35,586 bases of DNA from NCBI GenBank assembly GCA_002633005.1, contig NMRA01000575.1:232532-268117 (forward strand), in the 5' to 3' direction. Position numbers and translations under genes: made by a program. The stretch is from Phoronis australis (lineage: Eukaryota > Phoronida > Phoronidae). Shown here piece after piece: positions 1 through 12,400 of the stretch (positions are counted from its first letter, which is position 1; each line of letters opens with the position of its first letter). The notes below the pieces were generated by a model. That model was not told where the DNA came from. It saw only the letters and a program-made list of their open reading frames with translations, and did no database searches.

Positions 1-49
1 CCGAGGGGGGTTTAAACCCCCTGAACCTTCCCCCGTAGATCCGCCACTG
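1..49. mobile_element. Terminal tip of a DNA transposon (CAGTGGCGGAT-type end)
   Basis: On the minus strand this reads CAGTGGCGGATCTACGGGGG starting at 49 and running out of the window. The same type of end closes the element at 4180-8705. It marks an element lying upstream that stops about 100 bases before exon 1. Confidence 0.55.
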
Positions 50-151
50 GATGAGTACTCCTAACAGCATAACTACCCTTTGAGTTCACTGTGGAGCACA
101 TCAACCCTTTAGGTTGCTCTCGTGCATTTTGTTTGTTTTTTTTTTTTTCAG

Positions 152-439
152 AACCGCTATACAACATTAGCGTGCTGGTGTCTTTATCTGATGGTGACGT
201 AAGAGTGTATGGTGGAAGTAACGTTCACATCGGCACAGACGCCATAGAGAGTGGACTGCACGTAGATATAGTGTCAAGTGGTGCTACTTCGGTGCCTGTG
301 TCAAACGGAAACGTAGGCACAGGAACTAATGCCTATTCGCAATACACAACAGAGGACAAGTTCGCCGCTTACTTCTTTACAGTAAACAAGAAAAATCTCT
401 ACTCGTGGGTGATCGTTCCCGGCGTTACATTCTCAACAG
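152..439 (+). CDS. Exon 1 in window: unrecognised ~96-residue extracellular module
   Basis: A long T tract ending in TTTTCAG precedes the exon and CAG|GTGGGT follows it. It starts and ends in phase 1, like the other single-module exons of this gene. The peptide has no cysteine, one N-glycosylation motif (YNIS near the start) and alternating hydrophobic and polar residues typical of a beta sandwich. I do not recognise the fold; a degenerate Ig-like domain is possible. About 9 kb of transposon-rich intron separates it from the kringle, so membership in the same gene rests on strand, phase and lack of any other candidate. Confidence 0.6.
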
Positions 440-3400
440 GTGGGTACTCAAGAAGCCTGAGTCATCATTTCTGTTGACGCCTGACCTTCCTATTTCCCTG
501 CACAAATGGATGTGTCGTGAACTAGCTAATATACTTTTTACATCAAATAACTCCTTCTACTGAAGACCACCAGCAGCCTCTGCATATATAACACACTGCT
601 AAGAAAGTAGTCCATATTTAATATGCATTCCATGTTCATTAAAGAATAATACGACAAAAACTTAGTAATAGTGCGAAGAACACTCTTTCAACGAAAAATG
701 CTAGTATGTAAATGGCTTATCCCGGTTTTTGGGTAAATTGTGGAAAGTTAAGTGCTAGGGTCAAACACAAGAAATTGCGATTTTAGAAACTGTGTTTTAT
801 TATTAGATTTTAAAATTCGCTTAAGTTCCAAATGAGCAAATCTATTGAGATACACAGCTTGCAATTTATTCATAATAATACGAAAGCTGTCTATTGAACA
901 TTTCCACATGACCTGGAATGTGTTACGACACGACTGGTTAATAACACCGAGTACGTAACTTTGTGATGCAACATGGGCGAATCACAACGCAGTGCAAAGT
1001 AGAAGTCCATACTCCTACACTTAACCCTTTGCAATTCACTAAAACAACCAAACGCACGCCAACTAAACAATGCCAGAATTCCCAGAAGGTGACAAGGTTA
1101 TGATTGACAAGTCGGGTGTCGGAACCGTATTCCTAGTCGGAAGGATGTCGAAAACCTAAACGGACCCATCCTCGGCAGCGAATTCAATACTTACGTTGAT
1201 TCAAACGGAGACGAACCCCAACACAAGAAACGCGGTGACACGATCTAGCTTTGCTTTTTCAAGGTCACTTCAGTGCTAACGCGCGGGAAGCCTTGCTGGC
1301 TGATATTTATCAACAATTTCTTAAGTTTTAGTATTACAACTTCAAAGGCTAGTTATTAGAATCTAACTTGAGTATTTGTTACGAAAGCTGAATGCAATTT
1401 GCAATAGCTAAATTTAAAATCAAGCTATTAACCAAAAGTAACTGAATGACATTACATTTCGCTAGCGTGCTTTTACAAAAGATGCTTCATGTGGTTGTAA
1501 GTTTTATACACTTCGACTATTTCGGCAAAAAGATCGTCAAGCCTCGGGATTTTTGACGAAATTTCCAAAAGGTTTTGCCCATGTCATGAACTTGAGACTC
1601 ATCTAGGATTCTCTATTTACTAGATGCAAACAACACATGCACACTGTGAAGGTTTACCTTGGCTAGGTGCTAAATGTGGGTGGTGTTGATAATGGTTTTG
1701 TTTCATTTGTTTGGCCAAAAACATGGTTGCGCCATTGACTCTAGTTTACTGTTCAGAAGCTCTTGGGTTGTTCAATATTTGGAAAACGCCTTTTTACCTG
1801 TTTGCACACATTTGGTGTGAACCAAACGTCTATCAATAGCAGATTTGTTACGACAAGAGACAAGTGATGTAAAGAAGGGAGTCAGAATAGATAGTCCAAA
1901 GGTTGCAAATCAAATATCGACAAATTTTAATATCTGCAACCTCACATCAGAAATTGCTTGTTTCAAGTCGAGCAAATCAATCAGCGTGTCGGCAATGTCA
2001 ATGTAATACACAAGGAGAAGACGTAAAAGATTAACATAAAGTATTGGTCAACGTCTCCGTCTGCGAATGCACGGGAAAATCTGGTAAGAAGTACATGTAA
2101 GCCGCATCACACCACTATCCACTATGAAGGACTTGCGCGCATTACGATTTACAAGGGATGCCATTTCCCAGGAATTCGTCTCTCAGTCACAGAATTGGAT
2201 GTAAGTCGGGCATTCCATCTGATGGTGGATTAGTCAAGTACCGATCCTACTGAAATAGAAAAGGTCTTAAATTCAAATTGCTGACGATTTCTTTTTACAT
2301 TCACCTCCAATGATGAAATTTTCTTTATTTGTTCGTTATGACGCTGTCTTCAGAAGCAAAACTTTATTGCTTGTTATTTGCTATCTTCAAGTCTCGCAGG
2401 GTGTGCACATTACCGTCTCTCTTTTACATAAATATCATGAAAAATGGGAATGAATTTTGTTGTTTTTGAAATATGCCACACATTTTTAACAGTGTGCAAA
2501 TGCGTTCCAATTTTCACCTAGTGTTGGTAGAGAGTCACTGTGACAGGTTTCCCCCGTGGCAATGGGTAAACATGCCGATAGTCACAAAAATTGCTATTAG
2601 ATATCGGGGCGACGATTGACTGAAAACCGGTTCGAGTTGATCCACTCAAACAAAACGTCCAGCAAAATATCTCCTTCATGCTCCAGCCCATACTTTGAAG
2701 CTTTGGTTGATATTGAAATTAAAGTCACTATTAGCAACTGTTACAATCGTTGACTCATTCAAGAACTACTCCTCTAACTTGCTGTCTGTTTAATTTGGTC
2801 ATTTAACTTGGTAACTGATGTCGCCCTATCCCTGTGAAGAGTGTTCCATGATCGATTAGGAACTCGCGTGGGAGCTCCACTGTATTGAAGACCTTTAACG
2901 GTGCTTCAGTCACAGTCTTCGGTAACGCCACCGTTTCTGGATACCAGGTAACAATAGCTGCTGTTCATACGGTCAGTTGTCTTCCTATAACCGAGATGTT
3001 TCCTCTTTTAAACAAGCCTCGCCGCGGATTTTAGTATCTTGCTGGGCTTGTTTTACCTCGTCACCATCTTTATTATTGAGTTGTCAATAGAGTATCACTC
3101 GTTGAACCTCCGTGGTGTACAAAATCTTGCCTGTCGTTCTGTCTTGGCTTCAGCTTGATGTCACAGCTTTTCCTGAGATGAATCATCTCCCTTGGCTTCC
3201 CCGAACTGCAGCAAATACACCTCATATGTGGTCATGTATACGGCTTAAAGCCAATAATGGACGGTAACACCTGTAAATTTTGTTCCTACGAACGTCGCTC
3301 TGAGCCCACCAGTGCCATAAATTGTCAAATGTAACGAACTGTTTGGCGTAAAGTGTTACTTTTTTCAACATTACTGCGACAATCACTTTTTAATCCAAGC

Positions 3401-6400
3401 AGCTGTGAGTAACACCCGCACGCAATGGTGTTCTATTCAGTCTCCTATTCAATACAATTGTTATCGGTGAAGCAGTATGGCACAAAAAGGCAGCTTCACC
3501 CATCATTTGACGGGATTAAACCTACATTTTCTCGCCAAAGCTTTAATAGGACCATCTGGTTAACCCAATACATCTAAGACAAAATTCGGTTGAAGTTAGG
3601 CTTGATGGTCAGAATCGTGATGATCTGTTAGAGCCGTAGTCACAGCAAGTTCTTCCGAGCTAGATTCTCCGGATCCGTCTCATTTGACTGGTCCATCGTG
3701 TTTTTTATTTCTGGAATTGAGTTCACTGGGTTTTTTTCTTGCGACGAACACCCACCATCGTTAAATTTATGCAATTCAGAGGACGTCTGCCCGATGATGC
3801 TTATAAACCAACTAGATTGTAAGGAAGTCTTCGAATGCACACGAATTGGTGAAAAACGCGATGTCCACTTGATACAGTGCAAGCGAACCCTCTGTAGAAG
3901 GAACTTTTCTGCGGATCGGCCCTATCATCATGTCCTACCTCTTCAACAAAATTGCAGAAAAAGACCCACTGCATGCTTACGGATTCTCTTGATGGTTCTT
4001 AAAATAATATGCTATTACTCAAATTCAATCCATTTGCACTTAGCGAGTCTGTCCAATTGGCAACAGATAAATCTTTCAAATAGTCAATAACATGAATATT
4101 CAAGTCAAATAACGCTATGACCAATACGTCGTCTCTCCTGATACATTGTCAGGGTGAATCCCATAAACGGTGATCAAATCAGGGGCGGATCCAGGGTTTT
4201 GAGCTGGGGGAGGGTCAGGGCACAGGAATAACCAGAATTTTGCCAGCCTAAAATGTAGGGATGTAGGGAGTCTTGAACTTTCGGGACCTTATGACTATAA
4301 AAAGGGGTAAACGGGATTCAAGGCAATGCATTGTGCTTTCGACCCTGGAGCCCCCCTTAGTCCTGTCCCTTAGCAGCCAAAAACTTCAAAACATTTAAAG
4401 CACCAAAGTTGGTACACATATAGTTTTGGACACGCTGAGTCTTATGGAGGTCGGTTGCCCGAAATTTGAGTGCAAGGTCAAGGTCAAATCAAGGTCAGAG
4501 GTCAAGTGGGTAATTTTTTTGAAATGGCTTGACACGAAATATCTGCTTCATTACTGTTTCAGGCGATAAGCAGGAGACATTATTTTGATTTAAAATTAAT
4601 GTCGATGACTTGTATAAACAAGCTGAAAGTTAAAAAGTAATTTTGCAGACACTTAATCAACAGAACATAGAGGGTTCAATGAAAATAAGTCTATACATGT
4701 ATGTTTTATCTGGCTGAGACAAACTGTCAAACTGGTACGAATATGCAATTAAAATGTTTTACCTTTAACAGAAATTTATTTTAAAATGTCTGTGTTAAAA
4801 TATTCATGGTTAATTATGTAACAAATCGTCTCCGTAATTAAAGGAAATTGGACATCTCGCTAAATTCTCAAGGAACAATTGCTGTAACTTTTATCATCAT
4901 ATCGCGTTTGGTCGTGATAGACCGACTGAAAAAACGTCACCTCATTTTCGAGTCGATGGAAACTCCTGAGAAAACCACAAACCTTTGGGTAACATGTGAT
5001 TTCACTCCTATCCACATTATCTGGTATTGTTAAGTTCCATTGCCAGGCCTGCCGTAATTTCCATGTTTATTGCTTCTAGAGCCCTAATGGGTAATAAACT
5101 ATTGAAATCGTCAACAAAAGGATAAAACGTGTCAAGTTTATAGTTCCTGTAACCCCTGAGATTATATCATGAATATTTCGCTTTATGGCTTTTGGTGGAC
5201 TTCAGTACATCTGAAGACAGGAGCAGGGATTTCCTGTTTAAATCACTACAGTAGCTATTCGCATAGATAAAATAAAAGTTGTTTAATAAGGCCTATGAGA
5301 GTATTTTTTCCAACAGCCCTATTCCGATAAATAATACGTATACAAAAATTACGCTTTAATTTTGCAGTATCTTCTTCCCAAGGCCATGTTGTTTGAGCAA
5401 TTCCCTACCCCAGATTCACCACTAGTATTGCCCGACATCCGATTGTTCTAAAACTTTACTCACCATCCAGAAAGCAGTTGAGATAACGTACATTTTCCGA
5501 ATAACAGGCCATAGGCGCAATTCAAAGAAATGTTTCGAAGACAGCTGGTTACCTGAGCTGGAACAATACGTCAGCTCTGGTTACGTGACTATGACGTATT
5601 TTTACCGCCTTCAGGCCGGAGGCATGAATGGCTACAGCTGGTAGAGCTGATTCCTTTCTTCAAGCTTCACACCTGACTCGAACAATATATGCACATCTGT
5701 GGCAAAGCTTCAAGAAGAATCATTTCATATTGTGGGAAATGAAGGTGCAGTTTTCGACCAACATCTTTCTCCGGCTGGAAAAGTAATAACCCAACAAGAA
5801 GTCTAAAATTTGATTTCTGGAATGTTATGTTACTGATCTTGATGTTCACCCTTGCTCATAGTGAAGACAACTTGTCGCTGTACATTGATTTCCTTGAATT
5901 GCTTGTGCTCTACTTCTTTGTTCTTGACCTTCAAATTTGTGCAATATGGGTCCCTCTCCACATACAATATATGAGAGATATGTCAGCTACCATACGACAA
6001 TATCTGAAGAAATACCGGGTGTTTTCAAAGACACGACACATATTCTAAGCTATTGCAATTGACCAAGTAGATTATAAAAATAACACCTTAATCAAAGACA
6101 AAACGGGGCTATTGGATTAGCTGAAAATTTAAACGCTTTGACTAGGTGAGTGGTGTTTGGGTGCAAGCTAGCCCGGCTGGTGAGTGAGTTTGATTGTCAA
6201 TAGCGTTTTGAAGACATTAGTGTGGAGACAAGCCACTACAAAGGCAGTTTATACCAGAACAACTTTAAAAACCATGTGAACAGTTTGTGTGGTGTGAGAT
6301 GTAAATTCGTGCAAGGGAAACCCTTTATTTGACCATGGTGATGAACTTTTGACGATAGATATGTTACAAGTCTTCAGACTATTGAAGTGACTGGAAAACA

Positions 6401-9400
6401 GCATAATGACAACTATGTGCAAACTGTCCTAATTGTAAAGTCACAACCAATAAAGATTTCTATCAAGAAAAAACACGTTTGCTGTTTTCAGAACAGCTAG
6501 CGGGAAGGCAAAAAGAGTGACTCAGTTACGCATGGATGACATCAAGAAAGACTGCAGCTTAGTCAGCTTTTTATAGCTAGTCAAATTCTAGAAGCTAACC
6601 TGGATGATTTTCTTATTCATGAGAATCATTCTTGGTCACTATCCCTGAACCAGAACGGCAGCCTCCGTTTACCTTCACAGAAGTCACAGTTGCTCAACAT
6701 GTTGGAATTTCCTCATCCAGACGTTCCTGAATCTGTCCATGTCAACGTCTTTGGTCGACCAGCTATTGAGCACATCTTTCCTCCAAATGAATCAGTGACA
6801 TTCGGACACTTCTGCGAAAAGTACTAGGCGGGCACATTGTAACCTTCACATTGCAGTAGAATTGACATTGTGTTTGCAGATACTTACACGGAAGACAGCT
6901 TGAAAGCCACCGCAGGCGCTGATAGAGGTTCAGGTGATCTTGCCAAAGTTTCACCACAAACGCGACTTCCAGAATTTCTTGCAACACTCGAAGAATAAAG
7001 AGGAATTGTTCGTGCTGTTATCTGAAGATATCTCGGCAATCGCCTGTCCTCCAGAGCAAGATATATATATTACCTACGGTCAGTCTGTTCTTCCCTCTGG
7101 TTCTGACATACCACGGTGCGATCATGATGAGGCGGACACCCGTATGGGCTTGCAAATTACTGACGCTTTGATCGAAAGTAATCAGAGAATACTCGTTACT
7201 ACAGTGGATACTGATGTTGTGGTCGTTTTTCTTGGTGTTTTTATCAGCTTAGGGATTTGCAGCCAGCCATTCAATTACGATGGTGGTTAAAGGTAGATAG
7301 AACGCGTGTCAGTAGCGTGTTTGACCAGCTTGGGTACGATTTGTTTGTAACTCCACTAATGTTCCATGCCTTAACAGGGTCGGACACAACGTCCCAGTAC
7401 TATGGAGAAGGGAAGAAAACAAAGTGTGAGACATGAAAAGCTTACCCTGATGCTACTCGGGCATTCTCGTACCCCGCAATCAATTCCTTTCAGCAACTTA
7501 CCATCGACAGTCAGGAGTTCAAAACAAATGAGAAATTTACATGTCTCGTTCATTTATGATTGAAAAGTCAAAACCAGCCAAGCCAATGCTTTACAAAAGG
7601 ATTTTTTCCCTTGAAAAGTTCAGATCATACCTAGTCTCCACTGACAAATCCTTGTATCAAGCTGGCAATCTGATGCCCATCCATGGGAAACCAAGTCCAG
7701 AGGGATTTGGATGGCAGAGAGGCTAGACCAACAATGGACACCTTACTGGACAGACGTGCCTGAAGTCTCCAAAGCTGGCCAGCAGCTCATTAAGTGTGGT
7801 TGCAAGAGCGTACCACTATGAGACAAGTGATGTGGGTGGAAATTAATTCCTTAGTATGCACAACACTTGACAAATGCCAGTGAACATGTCAGTAACATGG
7901 TTTGTTATGGACCAAAGAAGCGGATGAAAGTGTTAATTGAATTCTGTGAATTACACTGACAATTTGACATTAATCTGTTTTGTTGCGCTGATATTAAAAG
8001 CAGTTGACATTCCGTTTACATTATATAGACTGGAGCTAGAACAAGCATATTAATGTCATTTATCAAAGCTGGCCCTTGCGTTTTTGGTAGTCTGTCAGGT
8101 TCTATGCATTAGATTGGTCTTTTTTATCATAACGTCAACCAACTTCTCATAATAATTGTACAAATTAATGATGAATTTAGTTCATTTTTAGTTAGAGAGC
8201 CTAGTTTTTGTATAATTACTCTTGCACAAGATCAAAATAGATGCTTTTGTTAAAATTGCAGTTGGTCATTTAAATTTTGGCGGCCTTATTGCATTTGTGC
8301 AAATGCGAGGTTTTAATATTATGAGGAAAATATAATGCAATGTCATTTTGATAGATTTCTAGTTAAGAAAATTCCATTACCGAGCCTTGAAATGTGTGAT
8401 CATCTCTTAAGCAACCATAGATTGTGTTACTTGGCGGCCATTTTGTTTTTCGAGATTTGACCTTGACCTTGACCTCAAAATTTGGGTAACCGACCCTCAT
8501 GAGATTTAGCATGTCAAATAGTATTGTTGTTCCAAATTTGTTGCTTTAATCCGAGGTGCAAACGTTTTCGGGTTACGGGCCTGGACTACCTACATGTAGG
8601 TGGGCGCAGGTGCCAGTCAGTAATTCGCACCCTAAGCTGCCAATTGGAATCTGGAAGAGACTTAGGGGGGGCATGTCCCTCTTGGCCCCCCTAAATCCTC
8701 CACTGCAAACGGTAACAGGATTACGAAGTAACTCACATACTCAACCAACCAAGAGCAACGTGCATGGGCACCCGTTCAGTTGATAAATGTGTTCGGTTTC
8801 CTGTCTCTTTGCTTTTGTTCGGTTGAGTAGACCCGTGCGAATGGCAGAACGTTATTTATTAAAACAGGTTTTGAATACAAAGAAGAAATTACACGACCCA
8901 GAAAGTTCAACATTTTATAAATTTTTTGAACGCTTCCAACAACACGCTCTTTACAGGCAGTGATGAGAATGTTAGGTTTTGATAAGTCTTGGTACAGTGC
9001 ATTCTTACCTTTCTTTTTTGCTTACTGAACGTCAGTAACACATTTTAGATGTTTATAACATGTGCTATACATACTTTCCTTGTCAACGTCATATAACTGT
9101 TTTTCAAAATCTTTTGGAACAAAACTTGCTTGACTAGTCACTGTAACCCATTTGATTTGCCATTTCTCGTGTCCAGCATTTTAGCATGCATCTGCAAAAA
9201 AATTTGTATAAGATACTGCCACGGGAACAGAGTCTGACAAACATTGTATCAGCTCTTCTCAACAAGGAATTTCATGTTTTTACTATCTGATAATTATATT
9301 TTGAGCTTCCGTGGCTCTGTGACTTTACAGGGACTTTGGAGGATTACAGGACATACGTTTGGCCTGTTTTTGTTCTTAATCATTATTTTTGTAATCAGTT

Positions 9401-12400
9401 ATCTAGCTAGTCCATGTTTTTATTTACCACTTGTTTCTTCTACATATATAATGCAATCACACATGTCAAGAGGCAACATACTTTATTTCTAGGAGATTGC
9501 AAAGAAGACGATATAGGGTATACTTACAGAGGTCGCATTGACGAAACACAAGGAGGTACCACCTGCCAGCGATGGGATTCTCAGAGTCCACATACGCACA
9601 TGGTTACTGAAAAGCGGTTTGAGGAAAATTATTGTAGAAACAAAGGACCAGAACCTAAACCATGGTGTTACACGAGTAGGTCTGAAACACGGTGGGACTA
9701 CTGCTCAATACCAGTCTGCACCCAAGGTGAATATACATGTGCATGTCAAAACTCTAAATGTTTAACGAAAAGATTTAAACTTTTCTAATTTCATCAAAAT
9801 CTCAAACATGCATGTCCAGATCAATAAGTTACTGATGGAGCCTTGCGTGAAAACAATCTTCCATGGTCCGGTTTGGTAATCGATCCCTTACAACAGAGAA
9901 ACAAGTCTTCATAAATTACTTGCTGTGTATCCCAAGAAGACTTATAACGTACCTGCACCAGGAAATCTGAACTACAACCTCGCACTAATAAATGCGTACG
10001 ACGCACAGTCTTCTAATGTACAAGTAGGTGACCCATAGGTTTGTTCTGCCTCCATACATGTAGCTGGTGGCCATTAACACGTGGCAAGATTTCGTTCAGC
10101 TCCCCGATCGTGGAACGATTAATAACATGATATTGGTACCATGTGCTAGGAAATGTGTACACAATTTTTTGATGTTTTTCACAAAAAGTGTAATGCACTT
10201 GGACTTAAGACCAGAAAGCATCCGAATACAGGTATGTGTGTCAAGAATATTACCTACTCCATCAACATAGAGACACAAATTCACATACTTATACATATTC
10301 AGGAAGTTATGAAACTTGTTTATCAGTTTGTTCTCATGGACAAATATCTCAAATTATGTTAGTTCTAACAACTACAAAGTATATATTTTCTGAAAAAAAA
10401 AACAAAACATGTTATTCTTACTCACTTGTCTTTATTTTTTCATGAGAAATACATTTTTAGTAAAACATTTTTAACTTTGAGCAGAGATTTAAAAAATATT
10501 GTTCATCCAATTAAATTGGTATTTTGTCAACATGTTGATAACGGCATTTCCGAGGAAACTATGTGTCAGGTTTTCGAAATAGGTCTTAGTTTTTTAATTA
10601 GCGACTTCTAGAGCATTTTGAACAAAAATGGCCATACTCTTGATTTTTGAAGGTTTCGTTCCGAAAAACTGTGACATATTTTCAAAATTTGACACGTAGT
10701 TCTCTCAAAAATGCCTTTATCAATATGTTGACAAAAAACAAAATGATTTGAGGAAAAATATTTTTAAAATATCTGTTTGAAGTCAATATTTTACTAAAAC
10801 GCATATGTCGGAAAAAAGGCAATTGAATAAAAATAATAAATTTGACAAGAAAATTTTATCACATTTCAGAAAATATGTACTTTGTAGGGGTTAGAGCTAA
10901 CAGAATTTAAGATATTTGCACATAAGTACAACATGCTAAACAAGGTTCACAGTAACCTTAATGTACATACACAAATATACAACAAAAGTCCAATGACATT
11001 CATAAGACTATCATTGTAAATTTAAAAATAGATATAAATGTAATCATAAATGTAAGATACTAGTATGCAGTGTCTTGCTGATAATAATCAATAATTGTTA
11101 CATGTTATACAGATGTGAAGAAATAACCTACACATTAGTACATGTGATCAATACCAGTTTTGCCGCAAAGGGTTCAGCTGTGAAATAGAAATTTCGAATA
11201 AAGCCACAGTGTGAGAGGTGTATCAAAATTTCCATACCCATTAAAAGAATAGCAAATCCTGTTTTGGCCTGTTAACAGATAAAATTCTCTGAAACAGAAT
11301 AATTCTTTGTAACGCCCCCGAAAACTGTCAAACGTTTGGACGACATTTTGAAAACTCTTTCCGAAGTCTGCTAAATAGGCAATCGCGACCTGATTAAAAC
11401 AGAAAATGCCGCAACCCAGCAAGAGCCATGATATTCATTTGACATGAGGAGTATTAGTTTCTAGCAGATTCAACACGCCCTCAAACCTCAAATATTGTAA
11501 AATTAATTACAGGAACGCTCTAAAAAGAATTTTTTTGTTCATTCTGGCAGATCACTTAACACAGCGTACAACTGTAGGCGCCGCCAATGTAAAATTTGAC
11601 TACAAAGGTTCATCACAAGGCACATTAAAATGGAGGAAAGATAATGGGTCTCTTACTGTTGATTTAAGTTTGTGGGAAGGTCAACAGACACCCACGATTG
11701 ATCGCGTTGAATTGGGCCACGAAGGAGTGTACATGGTTTATACTGAGCAAGGCAGGACGCTACAGGCGAGAGGGGTTTTTAGGCTCATTGTGCGAGGTAA
11801 GAGGAACTGGAGTAAACCACATATAGCCAGAACAACGCTCGGTATGATACGTGAAAAGTGTTGTATTTTTGCAGAGATCTCATAGTGAAACAAATGCCAG
11901 GCTATCATCTAGTTTCCATGTGTGGCTGTGGCGTCTTTTTATTTTTAGTTTGTAAAGAATATCTTTAGTGGGTGGAAAAAATCTACATGTAGCTAACTAC
12001 GGCTGTATGGAATTCTAAGGTCAATTACAGAAAGATTCAATGCAGACTTGTACATATTACATCTTGGGTTTGGTTGTCAAAGATTTGTCTGTCGGAAGTA
12101 CCTTTCGTCTCACCTAAATGCTATCCAATATGTGAGAAAACATTTTGTGTACAAAATGAAAGAAATCGTTGGAATTTGTTTGCTACGTGTACCTCACAAG
12201 GTTGGGCCAAACGTGTATTGCTTACTGACAATATGAATCAATATTGCTTATTTCAAATCATTTGTCGGAGATTGAAAGGACGGATAGTTTTCCAAAACTC
12301 AGTTTATCTTTCCGCGGATACATCTCTCATGAAAACAATTCTTTATCGTCAAGGGTTTTTTCAGCCTATCAAAATACAACAGTTTATTACTACTTGATGG

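Larger units (their letters stand above)
440..4179. other. First intron, upstream part
   Basis: Holds the dispersed repeat at 1345-1612, the Gypsy scrap at 2803-2949 and a short coding-like remnant at 1071-1247. The remainder, including open frames on both strands near 3640-4090, shows no domain I recognise. Confidence 0.5.

Noticed and set aside
3640-4090. Overlapping open frames on both strands (80 and 130 codons)
   Set aside because: No recognisable domain, low-complexity neighbours and no splice logic connecting them to the host gene. They may be retroelement debris or chance.
4180-8705. Target-site duplication for the 4.5-kb element (AAACGGT occurs near both ends)
   Set aside because: The shared word is not adjacent to the left end, so it is not a proper duplication.
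9538-9765. Second open frame overlapping the kringle exon
   Set aside because: It is a shadow frame; the six-cysteine kringle lies in the other frame, which also has consistent splice phases.
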